A stretch of 64,000 nt of DNA from Paenibacillus psychroresistens (lineage in GTDB: Bacteria > Bacillota > Bacilli > Paenibacillales > NBRC-103111). The notes under the pieces were generated by a model. It saw only the letters and a program-made list of their open reading frames with translations, was not told the origin of the DNA and made no database searches. Position 1 is the first letter of the stretch. Each line of letters begins with the position of its first letter. Position numbers and translations under genes: made by a program. This document shows positions 53,901 through 62,552 of the stretch, in pieces. The stretch covers positions 3,882,001-3,946,000 of the forward strand of contig NZ_CP034235.1 of assembly GCF_009728935.1 (NCBI RefSeq), in the 5' to 3' direction.

Positions 53901-54294
53901 CAACTCAAGACTTTTTATTGGATACTAATATTGCAATAGCCTTACTTATGAATGAAACATCTACGATGAATTTTGCACAACAAGCTTTCAACGATAAACG
54001 AAAACTATTTTTTCTGTAATCACGGAATGTGAAGTTTATACAGGTTTAAAGCTTGAAGAACAATTACTTGCCAACAAATTATTTAATACTAAGCGTTGTA
54101 TTGAAGTAACTTCTCTAATTGCAAGAGCAGCCGGAGCAATACGGAAGGAACAATCTTTAAAAGGACGAAAACTTATAACACCAGATGCTCTTATTATTGC
54201 GACTGCTTTAGAATTGAAATTAGTTCTAGTTTCGAGAGACCATGATATGAAATTTATTGAAAATGAATATAATATCGAGTTTATTATTCCATGA
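53891..54294 (+). pseudogene. PIN-domain toxin (VapC-like), frameshifted
   Basis: ATG 53891 reads MGLTTQDFLLDTNIAIALLM, the start of a PIN ribonuclease with the first Asp, then hits TAA after KRKLFF. Adding one T to the six-T run at about 54007-54012 restores SVITECEVYTGLKLEEQLLA through TPDALIIATALELKL and VSRDHDMKF to the stop at 54292. With the repair, all four acidic residues of a PIN nuclease (Asp, Glu, Asp, Asp) are in place. So this is either a recently inactivated toxin, slippage-based switching, or a sequencing error in a homopolymer. Confidence 0.85.
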
Positions 54295-54504
54295 AGCAAA
54301 TAATTTCTGGTAAATAATATTAAATCCTTAAGGTTACGAGCTTCAGACAAAGTATAATCACAACATTGCCCTCCCGAAAAGACAGTTTTTGTAATTTTCT
54401 ATATCTCCGTACAGGTGCTTGATACATAAATACCATTTGTCACAATTAAAACCATTTGATATAAATTTATAGAGGGCATAAAGAACATGAAAGGAAGGTT
54501 TTCT

Positions 54505-54624
54505 ATGAGAAAAGTATTCGCTGGTATGACCATGTCTTTGGACGGCTTTATCAATGACGGTAACGGAAGCGCAGAAAAACTTAGCCCAGATGTTACTGCG
54601 TCCGATAATACTAAAAGTCTTTAG
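54505..54624 (+). pseudogene. Truncated dihydrofolate reductase-like (RibD C-terminal) gene fragment
   Basis: ATG 54505, with AAGGAAGG ahead, reads MRKVFAGMTMSLDGFINDGN, the N-terminus of the small dihydrofolate reductase/RibD-C family, but only 39 codons remain. The break falls at GTCCGATAATACTAAAA (54600-54616), which is the sequence flanking repeat copy B at 51771. The rest of the gene has been lost, apparently by a repeat-associated event. Confidence 0.75.
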
Positions 54625-54663
54625 ATTTATAACCAGAGGTATTTTCAAATAAGGAGCCATATT

Positions 54664-54957
54664 ATGATTAAAAAATTTATGAACTTGTTTAAAGTGAAAG
54701 AAGAAGTTCCCAAACTGTCAATACCAAAAAAAAATCAAAAGAAAAAGGTAAAACCCACTCGTATAGGTGAGTTAGGGGAATATAAGATAAACATACAGTT
54801 AGATCAGCTTCCAAAGGATTGTACATACTTAAGTGATATCATGATAAAAAATTCTAAATCCAAAACAGGATACTCGCAAATCGACCATATCGTAATTTCA
54901 CCTTATGTATCTTTGTTATTGAAACGAAAAATTATAACGATTAGGTATGAGACCTGA
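54664..54957 (+). pseudogene. NERD-domain protein gene, truncated
   Basis: ATG 54664 starts a protein with a basic N-terminus and then GELGEYKINIQLDQLPKDC and YSQIDHIVISPY, the first half of a nuclease-related (NERD) domain. After the residues where the catalytic ETK motif should follow, the sequence switches to unrelated codons and stops, so the nuclease-like core is absent. It is joined directly to a fragment of an acetyltransferase gene. Confidence 0.72.
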
Positions 54958-55168
54958 GTTAACAGGAAAGGGCAATGGATCTACATTTTTCACAAGTATT
55001 TTTCACTTTCTTAATAAAACTTACGGAGAGATCGCTCTTAGATTAACTGTGGCAAAGTTTTATCAAAGAGCTATAAACCTTTACGAAAAGCACCGATTCC
55101 ACAAGGAATTCGAATTTTTAAAAGGATCTAGCATATTTGTCGTAATGATAATGAATGATGTTCATTGA
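54938..55168 (+). pseudogene. GNAT acetyltransferase C-terminal fragment
   Basis: In a different frame from the NERD fragment, LGMRPELTGKGNGSTFFTSI and LRLTVAKFYQRAINLYEKHR match the acetyl-CoA-binding and C-terminal part of GNAT enzymes. The N-terminal half is missing. The in-frame ATG at 54947 has no ribosome binding site. The junction with the NERD fragment is a deletion scar. Confidence 0.72.
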
Positions 55169-55246
55169 ACTAACGGATACTATAGTTGAGGGGCTTACTT
55201 ATGCATCACAATTAACAAAACTAATATTAAAAGTGGGGGAATGTAT

Positions 55247-55650
55247 ATGGAGAATTATAGATTGTTTTCAATTTGGTTAAATCAGATTTTAGAGCTAGAC
55301 ATCCCTCTAGGTATAAATGCATTCAATTTCACCTTATAGGTATAAATGCATTCAATTTCACCTTATATGAAGGGTCAGATGATACATACGATATACAATT
55401 AATAGGTTCAGATGAATTCGATGAGAATGACTCAGATTGGGCTTGTACCGACTATTTGAATTTGGAAGAAAATATTTGCTCTATAAAAAGAACAGAAGAT
55501 ATTCAAGAATGGGAACAAGGTTTAAAGTACATTACAATGTTAGTAGAACGTTATCTTAAAGAAGGAGAGTATGTAAACGTCCTCAAAAGTGCATCTGCTA
55601 TTGGAATTGGATTTGTAGACGGGGATATTGATATTCTATTTTGTGCTTAA
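55247..55650 (+). pseudogene. Unknown acidic protein gene disrupted by a 29-bp tandem duplication
   Basis: ATG 55247 (after GGGGGAATG) reads MENYRLFSIWLNQILELDIP to NAFNFTL and then TAG. The 29 bases starting AGGTATAAATGCATTCAATT are present twice in direct succession (about 55311-55368). Removing one copy restores a single frame of about 125 codons into YEGSDDTYDIQLIGSDEFDE and to the stop at 55648. The restored protein is acidic and soluble, not recognised from any family; its type (small, cytosolic, solitary) would suit an immunity-like protein, but this is a guess. Confidence 0.85.
55311..55368 (+). repeat. 29-bp perfect tandem duplication
   Basis: Two adjacent identical 29-bp units beginning AGGTATAAATGCATTC and ending CACCTTAT. 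Since 29 is not a multiple of three, the event shifts the frame of the host gene. It should revert readily by slippage. Confidence 0.9.
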
Positions 55651-55709
55651 TTAACGGGTGCTAGATTTTCGTTTTTATTTTTACGTTTAATCCTTATTTT
55701 GGGTACGTT

Positions 55710-56270
55710 CTAACAATAATCAAATTCTGTACAAGAATATGATTCGTCAAAATCGATTTCTGATATTCCGCAATAAGGTATGTTTGGGTAGGGAACAAAC
55801 CGGCATATAACAATGCTGTGCGCTACAACAATTATTTTTTTATAACTGCTATAACGTAAAAGAGCTTTTTTAGCACGTTTGAATACATTTTCAAAATCTT
55901 CAAACTTCATCTCACTATTCTCCGGACACACCCCTTTGTATTTTGTGCATAATTCTTCTGCTATCAGAGCTTCTTCAATAGATTTAAATTGAAAAGATAA
56001 ATCTGGCATCCATTCATGTAAATCCAATTCAATTTTTATGCCCAACTGTCTGTTTTTGGATATAATAGCCGCTGTTTGCAAAGCGCGTGTATATGGAGAA
56101 GAAATAATAATTTCGGAATTGTCTAATCTATTATCAAAAGAAGCTTTTTCGGCAATTGAAATGCCTTCTTCAGTTAATTGAGCTAAGTCTATTCCGTGTC
56201 CTATATATTTTCTTTCCAAAACAAATGAGTAATCCGGTTTGCTGTGCCTCATAAATACTATTTTTTGCAT
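55710..56270 (-). CDS. Histidine phosphatase family protein
   Basis: A 186-residue phosphoglycerate-mutase-like phosphatase. The catalytic His is in VFMRHSKPDY (residues about 5-14; RHS instead of the usual RHG). SPYTRALQTAAII near 57-69 provides the second Arg, Glu in LHEWMPD the proton donor region, and VVAHSIVICRF near 148-158 the second His. Cytosolic; it could dephosphorylate small metabolites or proteins. The start at 56270 has GAGGTAGTG upstream on the minus strand. A hairpin (CCGGTACA/TGTACCGG, 56322-56341) lies in its upstream region. Confidence 0.88.
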   Translation of the reverse strand: MQKIVFMRHSKPDYSFVLERKYIGHGIDLAQLTEEGISIAEKASFDNRLDNSEIIISSPYTRALQTAAIISKNRQLGIKIELDLHEWMPDLSFQFKSIEEALIAEELCTKYKGVCPENSEMKFEDFENVFKRAKKALLRYSSYKKIIVVAHSIVICRFVPYPNIPYCGISEIDFDESYSCTEFDYC

Positions 56271-56321
56271 AACACTACCTCGCTTAATATATAACTATTT
56301 ATGTCTAAATAAAAAATAAAG

Positions 56322-56341
56322 CCGGTACAATTATGTACCGG
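56322..56341. terminator. Hairpin in the divergent gap, possible minus-strand terminator or attenuator
   Basis: CCGGTACA (56322-56329), loop ATTA, TGTACCGG (56334-56341). On the minus strand it is followed by CTTTATTTTTTATT, so it would stop leftward transcription entering from the right, upstream of the phosphatase gene. Confidence 0.5.
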
Positions 56342-56504
56342 TTAAACCCTTGCCCATATGCTAAAAGGACAACCCTAAAAATGCCATGAATACATAATAG
56401 TATATAAAAAAATTCAACATAAGTCTATTACTTTTCTGGTATAAGTTGTATGTTTATTCATGCGACCGCGGCGCAAAAACGATTTGTGAAGGGAGAAAAC
56501 CTGC

Positions 56505-56981
56505 ATGATTACGCTCCGAAAAATCACACTGGAAAACCGGCGTGCCATATTTAATTTGGAAGTGTCAGAAGAACAACGACGTTTCGTTGCTTCCAATCTG
56601 TCAAGCATGGCTTCGTGTTATGTCCTTGCAACCAATGGAGGACATCCATTTCCTTTTGCCATTTACTCGGATGGGCAACCCGTCGGTTTTGTTATGCTGG
56701 CCTATGGAATCACCGGATACGAGTTCCCGTCAATCGCATACGACAGCTATTGCATCATGCGACTGATGATTGACAAGCAGCACCAGAACAGGGGTTACGG
56801 TAAGGAAGCCATGAAAAAAATCTTGGGATTTATTCGGACCTTTCCAGCTGGACCTGCACATTACTGCTGGATTTCTTATAAGAAAGATAACTTGCACGCC
56901 AAAAAGCTTTATGAGAACTTCGGATTCCGTGACAACGGCGAAATCGTAGAAGATGAGTTAATCACCATATCGCCACTATGA
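56505..56981 (+). CDS. GNAT family N-acetyltransferase (spermidine/diamine-type likely)
   Basis: A 158-residue acetyltransferase. N-terminal ITLRKITLENRRAIFNLEVS and FVASNLSSMASCYVLA resemble the spermidine/diamine acetyltransferase (BltD/PaiA-like) branch. The acetyl-CoA loop is RLMIDKQHQNRGYGKEAMKK near 85-104 (Q-N-R-G-Y-G), and NLHAKKLYENFGFRDNGEIV closes the fold. GAAGGGAG precedes ATG 56505. A methyltransferase gene begins 24 bp later, so the two may be co-transcribed. Substrate not certain. Confidence 0.88.
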   Translation: MITLRKITLENRRAIFNLEVSEEQRRFVASNLSSMASCYVLATNGGHPFPFAIYSDGQPVGFVMLAYGITGYEFPSIAYDSYCIMRLMIDKQHQNRGYGKEAMKKILGFIRTFPAGPAHYCWISYKKDNLHAKKLYENFGFRDNGEIVEDELITISPL

Positions 56982-57005
56982 ATTTATCTAAAGGGGAAAT
57001 TCCGA

Positions 57006-57884
57006 ATGGGAGATTATTATTGGGACAGCAAAATCGATTATTTAAGTAAGACCAGATGGTTATATTACAATGATGATTACTTGAATTTCCTTGTTAAAAG
57101 TGTCTGGAAAATGAATTCACCTGTTCGAATCATCGATTTTGGTTGTGGCTACGGATATTTAGGTACCAAGCTTATGCCGCTGCTACCTGATGGCTCCACG
57201 TATACAGGTGTAGATGCTGGAGCCAAATTAATTGGTCATGCAAAGGAAGTATTTCAACATGCTCCATTTAAAGCACAATTTTACCTTGGGGACATTCAGG
57301 AAATAGCTTTAGAACGAAAGTATGACGTTGCAGTTTGTCATGCATTTTTATTGCATGTGGCAAATCCAAAGGAAATTCTTCAAAAGATGATAGATTGTTT
57401 GGTCGATGGAGGCAGGATAATATGTTTTGAACCTCACTGGATCTCAAATATGGCAAGCTATAATCTTGATGGGTACTTCCTATCTGATGTGGTGCAGTTA
57501 GGTTTTCTCCAGGAGTTATTTGAAAGAGATGCATTGCGCAGTGGGAAGGATGGGAATATCGGGATAAAAGTGCCCGTATATTTAAGCCAGCTAGGGGTAA
57601 GGGAAATCGAGTGTAGGGTCAGTGATAAGGTGAATTTTTTAGATCCCAACTCGGATGCTGCAAAGAAGGGAGTGCTATTCAACTCGTTAAAGGAAGATGG
57701 CTTTGGAGCAGATACTGGAGAAGAATTGCAGTTTATCACTGGATTAGTGAACCGTGGTGCTTCTGTTGAAGAAGCACAGAAACAGTACAAGCTAGAATCG
57801 TTTTTGTCAAAAGTATTTAATAACGAGGCGGTTCTAACTTGTGCCCCGAATATGAAGATAACCAGTGGAATTATCGAACGATAA
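57006..57884 (+). CDS. Class I SAM-dependent methyltransferase
   Basis: A 292-residue methyltransferase. Motif I is IIDFGCGYGYLGTKL near 40-54. Motif II (acidic end of beta-2) is YTGVDAGAKLIGHA near 66-79, followed by YLGDIQEI, and AVCHAFLLHVANPKEIL near 112-128 is the post-motif region. About 110 residues after the Rossmann core form an unknown C-terminal extension. Target (small molecule or protein) cannot be inferred. AAAGGGG precedes ATG 57006. It sits 24 bp after the GNAT gene and is followed by a perfect hairpin. Confidence 0.88.
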   Translation: MGDYYWDSKIDYLSKTRWLYYNDDYLNFLVKSVWKMNSPVRIIDFGCGYGYLGTKLMPLLPDGSTYTGVDAGAKLIGHAKEVFQHAPFKAQFYLGDIQEIALERKYDVAVCHAFLLHVANPKEILQKMIDCLVDGGRIICFEPHWISNMASYNLDGYFLSDVVQLGFLQELFERDALRSGKDGNIGIKVPVYLSQLGVREIECRVSDKVNFLDPNSDAAKKGVLFNSLKEDGFGADTGEELQFITGLVNRGASVEEAQKQYKLESFLSKVFNNEAVLTCAPNMKITSGIIER

Positions 57885-57921
57885 ATTACGCTAACTTACC
57901 CTGATAGAGTAATGACAGCAG

Positions 57922-57941
57922 GCTGCCGATATATCGGCAGC
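57922..57941 (+). terminator. Perfect 20-bp palindrome after the methyltransferase gene
   Basis: GCTGCCGATATATCGGCAGC is fully self-complementary. TTACTC follows, without a long U tract, so termination would be moderate. Confidence 0.5.
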
Positions 57942-58046
57942 TTACTCAGCTAACTGGCAGTTTAATGCAAAAAAGGTATTACTAAATTCATATTGAAATT
58001 GTATTACAGGAAATTATGAACTCCAACAGAGTGTAGGAGGTATAAT

Positions 58047-58475
58047 GTGTCACATAACTTAGCAAGTGGAATTGTTATTGTTGAAAATGAGAAGATACTT
58101 TTGGTTAAAGATAAGCATGGATGGACTTTACCTAAGGGTTCCATTGAGAAGGGTGAATCATTTAAAGAAACAGCGCTCAGAGAAGGAAATGAAGAAACAG
58201 GGTTTGATTTTCTTATTGATGGAGTTGCTTTTATTACAGAGTATAAAACTAGAGAATACGGCCAATATTTACAAGTTTATTATAGTGGTAATATTCTCTC
58301 GAAAACGAACAATATTGACCCAGATGATGTAATCGAGATAAAATTTGTACCTATTATTGAAGTTAGAGAATATATCAAGTTTCGTGCCTGGATCATCCCT
58401 TTAGAATATTGGTTAGAACAAAAAAAATTAAGATACCATAGTTTCGACTTAGATGTTGAGGGGTTTGAAATATAA
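58047..58475 (+). CDS. NUDIX hydrolase
   Basis: A 142-residue pyrophosphohydrolase. The Nudix box G-x5-E-x7-RE-U-x-EE-x-G-U is complete: GSIEKGESFKETALREGNEE then TGF, near residues 32-54. It hydrolyses a nucleoside diphosphate linked to another moiety, often as house-cleaning. GTG 58047 is the start, with TAGGAGG 6 bases upstream; an ATG two bases earlier is out of frame and closes at once. A terminator follows. Confidence 0.9.
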   Translation: MSHNLASGIVIVENEKILLVKDKHGWTLPKGSIEKGESFKETALREGNEETGFDFLIDGVAFITEYKTREYGQYLQVYYSGNILSKTNNIDPDDVIEIKFVPIIEVREYIKFRAWIIPLEYWLEQKKLRYHSFDLDVEGFEI

Positions 58476-58502
58476 GCTCCTCAACTAACGAATTCGATAA
58501 CG

Positions 58503-58533
58503 GAGGAGCTTGATATACAGCAGCTCCTCTTTT
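58503..58533 (+). terminator. Terminator after the NUDIX gene
   Basis: GAGGAGCT (58503-58510) pairs with AGCTCCTC (58522-58529), then TTTT. Part of this sequence (AGCTCCTCTTTTC and GAAGTAA) recurs at 59154-59176 and, less closely, at 45350-45375. Confidence 0.75.
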
Positions 58534-58656
58534 CCATTGAAGTAATGGGCAGTATACCTAGCTAAAGAGGCACGGGAAATCTTAATAATTAGGATTTTGG
58601 ATTCCTGATTATGGTAAAATGAATTTATTCCAATTTTAGTTACATGGAGGTAAACC

Positions 58657-59172
58657 ATGGGATATTACTTTCGAGGCATGATTAGTACAGATAACATTGT
58701 AAATATTTCCAGAGATAAATATAAGAACTTAAATATTATCAATTTATATAATAATTTGGTGATAATCCCCCTAACTGATGAGTTATTTGATGAAGTAAAT
58801 GAAAACAGAAGCGTATCTATAAAGAACTATAAATACTTTACTGATAGAATAGGACTGTTCTGCTCGAATATTTCGATGATTAGTAAGATTGCTTATGTCG
58901 AAGCTGAATATTTTGGTGGTATAGGTTCTCAAAACGGAATTGTTTGGGATAAGGAAAAAGTATTTTTTGAGGAAACACTTAGCGATAACGCAATCAATAA
59001 AGCATTAGAGATATTAGGAATAAAGAAATCAAAAGATAAAGATGAGTTTGATACTGTCGGTTTTGGTAGACATAGAAACGTTGATGACTGGATTACAGTA
59101 AACAATCGATATTCCACTAACGGGCACGATAGCGTTGGAGTTTGCTCTGCAGCGGCTCCTCTTTTCTACTGA
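58657..59172 (+). CDS. Hypothetical soluble protein, C-terminus possibly replaced by repeat sequence
   Basis: A 171-residue protein, not recognised. It starts MGYYFRGMISTDNIVNISRD and has a middle FGGIGSQNGIVWDKEKVFFE that resembles small proteins found singly in Firmicutes genomes, some of which are immunity proteins; this is only an impression. TGGAGGT precedes ATG 58657. The last about 20 codons (after RYSTNG) read through sequence shared with intergenic repeats (AACGGGCA-GATAG and CTCCTCTTTTC), so the original C-terminus may have been lost or the stop shifted. Confidence 0.6.
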   Translation: MGYYFRGMISTDNIVNISRDKYKNLNIINLYNNLVIIPLTDELFDEVNENRSVSIKNYKYFTDRIGLFCSNISMISKIAYVEAEYFGGIGSQNGIVWDKEKVFFEETLSDNAINKALEILGIKKSKDKDEFDTVGFGRHRNVDDWITVNNRYSTNGHDSVGVCSAAAPLFY

Positions 59173-59793
59173 AGTAACGTAGAAGATTAGTTCAATACCG
59201 AAAGGGCTGCTGAGAAGCAATCCTTTGCTACGCTAACAGGCAGGATAGTTTAGTTATATTGGTTCTACTCTGGTCGAAATACTCAAGCGAAGTCCTTGAT
59301 ATTACTGAATTTTTCTTCATGATCGAACACGAATTAACGCCGATTAACATCACGTTATAACGTTCCGCCTTTTTTACATTCGATTCTGATATATCTCAAT
59401 TGCCCTGAATACATATAAAACCGCCGAATCCCTTGTATATCAAGGCTACCTTACATTCTGTTGTAAAATAAACTTCCCTTTGTTTTGAACCTTTACCATT
59501 TACGAAGACCGAGCAACTTCCCAGAACTTCACCCACACGGCACCAAGTACAATACAAAAATTCTAGAAGTGCATGCGGCTTTTATATGCTCTAATCCATT
59601 TATGGTACGGTTCACCGTATCACTTTCCAACTAAACGAAAAAGTATTTGAAATAAAAATAGTCTGTTAGTTAAAAGGCACTCCAAATTGAGTGCCTTTAT
59701 CGACTATTATACATTTTCATAATAAATATGAAGTATATATAAATTTATTTGTTATTGTTTTTCTGTGCATTGTTATAATATGGGATATTTGAC
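59173..59793. other. Intergenic region without a recognisable gene
   Basis: About 620 bp. It contains another CTAACAGGCAGGATAGTTTA motif near 59230, some GC-poor filler with several stops in each frame, and the terminator hairpin listed at 59673. No coding sequence or RNA gene seen. Confidence 0.5.
59673..59698 (-). terminator. Terminator of the minus-strand acetyltransferase gene
   Basis: AAAGGCACTC (59673-59682), loop CAAATT, GAGTGCCTTT (59689-59698). On the minus strand the stem is followed by TTAACTAAC. It lies 95 bp after the stop of the acetyltransferase and can also stop rightward transcription. Confidence 0.65.
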
Positions 59794-60375
59794 TTAAAAA
59801 GATACAATCTCTGACATTTCGCTGCAACTTTGTTCCCATTCATCTAAAAGAATACTATAATGTTGTTCATTTTCCCACTCTCCGTTTTTAAATCTAACCC
59901 TTCTAAATTCTCCTTCTTTGGTCATTCCAACTTTTTTCATAATTTTTTCTGATTGAAGATTATTAGAATTACATCTTGCTGCTACTCTATGTAAATTGAT
60001 ATGTTTGAAACAGATTTCAGATAGTAAATTAGAAATCTCAGTGGCGTAACCATTACCCCAAAAACTTGGTATTAGGAAGTAACCGATTTCACCACAACCA
60101 CCTAAATTATTTTTATTATGAATCTCGATATCTGCAAAGCCGATAAAACTGTCATCAGAAGTTAAAAAAACTGCAAATTCATAAGCATTTCGATTTTCAA
60201 TAGTAATATTATTTTTCAATACTTTCTTAAAATATGGAAGTATATCTTCTTCACAATTAAATTTTTCTATCAAGGCATACCGCATTACTTGTTCATTCGA
60301 AAATACTGAATAAAATAAGTGAAAATCATTTTCTGTGAATTCCCTGTAATTAAGTCGTTCACTTCTATATATCAT
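59794..60375 (-). CDS. GNAT family N-acetyltransferase (RimJ/RimL type)
   Basis: A 193-residue acetyltransferase. N-terminal SERLNYREFTENDFHLFYSV is the RimJ/RimL-like start. IGYFLIPSFWGNGYATEISN near 95-114 holds the acetyl-CoA binding loop (W-G-N-G-Y-A), and SNNLQSEKIMKKVGMTKEGE near 137-156 the C-terminal helix signature. This branch acetylates protein N-termini, antibiotics or small amines. AGGAGGTTAG precedes the ATG at 60375 on the minus strand. It stands alone between intergenic repeats. Confidence 0.9.
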   Translation of the reverse strand: MIYRSERLNYREFTENDFHLFYSVFSNEQVMRYALIEKFNCEEDILPYFKKVLKNNITIENRNAYEFAVFLTSDDSFIGFADIEIHNKNNLGGCGEIGYFLIPSFWGNGYATEISNLLSEICFKHINLHRVAARCNSNNLQSEKIMKKVGMTKEGEFRRVRFKNGEWENEQHYSILLDEWEQSCSEMSEIVSF

Positions 60376-60662
60376 AAACTAACCTCCTAAATTAACATAT
60401 ACATTAACTCGTCCTATATATTTGATGCAAACTATATCTTTCTTCAGTATATCAAACTAATATAAATTTGCATTTATAATAACACAGTAAGTAATCTTTC
60501 GAAATAGTATCTTTGGTCAATAACGGAACAAAGAATCAATACGGTCATTACGCTACGGGCAGGATAGTTGAATGATTTCGCGAATAACTTAAGTCATGAC
60601 GAATTTACGAAGTTCGCAAAAAGACGTTAGCCGAAAGAAGTTCTTAGTTTAGGAGGATCTAT

Positions 60663-61430
60663 ATGATATTAGAAAAAGTTATAAATAGAATTGTAATACA
60701 AAGTGAATATAAGGATTTTGTTGATAAGTATATAGATAATATACTTACCGAATTTAAAGGTAAGATTCATAGCATTTATATGTGTGGCTCGATTCCAAAA
60801 GGAACTGCTAAACCTTTTAAGTCAGATGCAGATTTTACTATTGTATGTGTAAATCCCAAAGATATTGATTACGAAAGATTGTCAAATATTAAAGACAGGC
60901 TTTTGGAAGAATATCCAGTAGTAACTAAGATTGATACGATAATTTGCTCGATTGACGATGTATTAAGTAAACCAAATGAGTGGGGTTTTTGGGTAAAGAT
61001 AATTTGTGTTTGCATATATGGTTATGACGTTGGTGAAAAAGTACCACCGATAATTATTTCTCCAGAGTTCATTTTAGACTTAAATACAGAGACCAAGGAG
61101 GAAGTAGATCGTATACATAGTTTACTTTCTAATGCTAGTGATAACACAATGAAAACTAGATATATTAAAGGTTACTCTAAGAGATTAATTCGTGCATTAT
61201 ACTCTTTGGTTTTAGAAGATACAGGTGTATGGCAAGATGACATTATTAAGATGAAGAATGCCATATTAAACTATTGTGAGATTGACTCCGCTTTAGTTGA
61301 TTATCTGTATGCTTGTTACTTGGATAGTAATGTACTTGTTGAAGAGTTTCTGGGAATTGCAGATGAAGTATATAGCTATTTTGAGAACGCCTTAAATGCA
61401 ATGGCTGCTTCCAGAACTTCCTTCGGCTAA
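60663..61430 (+). CDS. Nucleotidyltransferase domain protein (aminoglycoside adenylyltransferase-like)
   Basis: A 255-residue protein with the DNA polymerase beta-type nucleotidyltransferase motif: CGSIPKGTAKPFKSDADFTI near 41-60, i.e. Gly-Ser, then Asp-x-Asp. A third acidic residue follows at KIDTIICS. The C-terminal half is helical (RYIKGYSKRLIRALYSLVLE), like the helical domain of ANT(9)/aadA-type enzymes. It probably transfers AMP or another nucleotide to a small molecule; resistance function is unproven. TAGGAGG precedes ATG 60663. Confidence 0.82.
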   Translation: MILEKVINRIVIQSEYKDFVDKYIDNILTEFKGKIHSIYMCGSIPKGTAKPFKSDADFTIVCVNPKDIDYERLSNIKDRLLEEYPVVTKIDTIICSIDDVLSKPNEWGFWVKIICVCIYGYDVGEKVPPIIISPEFILDLNTETKEEVDRIHSLLSNASDNTMKTRYIKGYSKRLIRALYSLVLEDTGVWQDDIIKMKNAILNYCEIDSALVDYLYACYLDSNVLVEEFLGIADEVYSYFENALNAMAASRTSFG

Positions 61431-61698
61431 CACCATATTGACGCTCCGGGTCACTCTGAGAAGCGAGTGACCACATCCAGCCCCCTAAGCCCGTCGGGAC
61501 GTCACTGCATTAGGTGTTCGGCAAGCCTCGCAACTATAAGCAGCGACTCTAATTAAAACATAAGACTATTGAGCTAACGGGAACTTTAGTTCAACAAATC
61601 ATATAGCAGTTTGCCCCCGGCAACTGCTCCTTCTGTCGTAAATACCTATCCACAGGGTCGGTCGCCCCGCACCTGGTTTATCTTATACAATAGAAGGA
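61431..61698. other. Repeat-rich intergenic region before the IS3 remnant
   Basis: Contains GGTCACT/AGTGACC (about 61449-61472) as a hairpin, a CCTAA...TTAGG inverted pair, and GAGCTAACGGGAACTTTAGTTC (61572-61593) as a further member of the small hairpin family. From about 61610 the DNA reads as degraded IS3 orfB 5' sequence (in frame RVGRPAPGLSYTIEG before the ATG, with a TAA further up). No independent gene. Confidence 0.5.
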
Positions 61699-62463
61699 AT
61701 GCCTGTAAGTGATGAAGAGATCACAGAATGGCTGATGGAATTTATAGCGGGTGAGGGAGCTGCCTATGGCTACCGCAAGCTCACCGTGCTTCTTAAAAGA
61801 CGCCACAAACTTGTGATTAATAAGAAGAAAGTCTATAGGCTATGCAAGCGTATGAACGTACTACGTCCGCAGCGTAAGCTGAAAAATAAACATCCAAGAA
61901 GACTGGTTAACAACCGTTTAATCACCGGCTCTAATCAATTGTGGGAAACGGATATCAAGTATGGTTGGATTGCTGGCGAGCACCGTTTCTTCTTCATAAT
62001 GAGCATTATAGACGTGTTTGATCGTGCTATTATTTCGTATCATCTTGGCTTAACCTGTGAGGCTAAACACCTGGTTCAGATCACTCAGGAGGCCCTTATG
62101 AAGCGGCAATTATTTGGTAAGCCAATGGAAGAGAAACCTTTTATACGCTCCGATAATGGTCCACAATTCATCAGCAACCTGTTTGAAAATGCTTGCGATG
62201 ACTTTCAATTGATTCATGAGCGAATTCCACCTAGAACACCAAATAAGAATGCTCACATTGAATCATTCCACTCTATCTTGGAAGCTGAATGTTATCAACG
62301 CCATGAATTTGAAACGTATCCACAGGTCTATGAGATCGTTTCCCAATTCATAAAAGATTACAATCAACAACGGATTCATGGGAGTATTTATGACCTATCA
62401 CCCTATGAATATATCGAAGCATTAAAGAATAATCTCGTACAGCCTAAACATATTAAGGTGTAA
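61699..62463 (+). pseudogene. IS3 family transposase orfB, 5'-truncated, no orfA
   Basis: A 254-codon open frame that carries most of the IS3 integrase: HTH_21-like GEGAAYGYRKLTVLLKRRHK near 15-34 and the rve DDE core with Asp in WETDIKY (about 91), Asp in IRSDNGPQF (about 151) and Glu in NAHIESFHS (about 189). Homology extends in frame upstream of ATG 61699 to a stop near 61641, and the companion orfA and programmed frameshift are absent. The protein may still be made but the element is incomplete. Confidence 0.85.
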
Positions 62464-62552
62464 AACGTGAAACATGGAGCAAATAAGAGCAATATCTAGC
62501 AATTCTATGAGATCATTTCGTTAAGAGGTGTAGCGTCCAGCATAAGGGTGTT

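Noticed and set aside
54947..55168. Independent small gene starting at ATG 54947
   Set aside because: No ribosome binding site, and the homology starts upstream of the ATG; it is a truncated acetyltransferase fragment.
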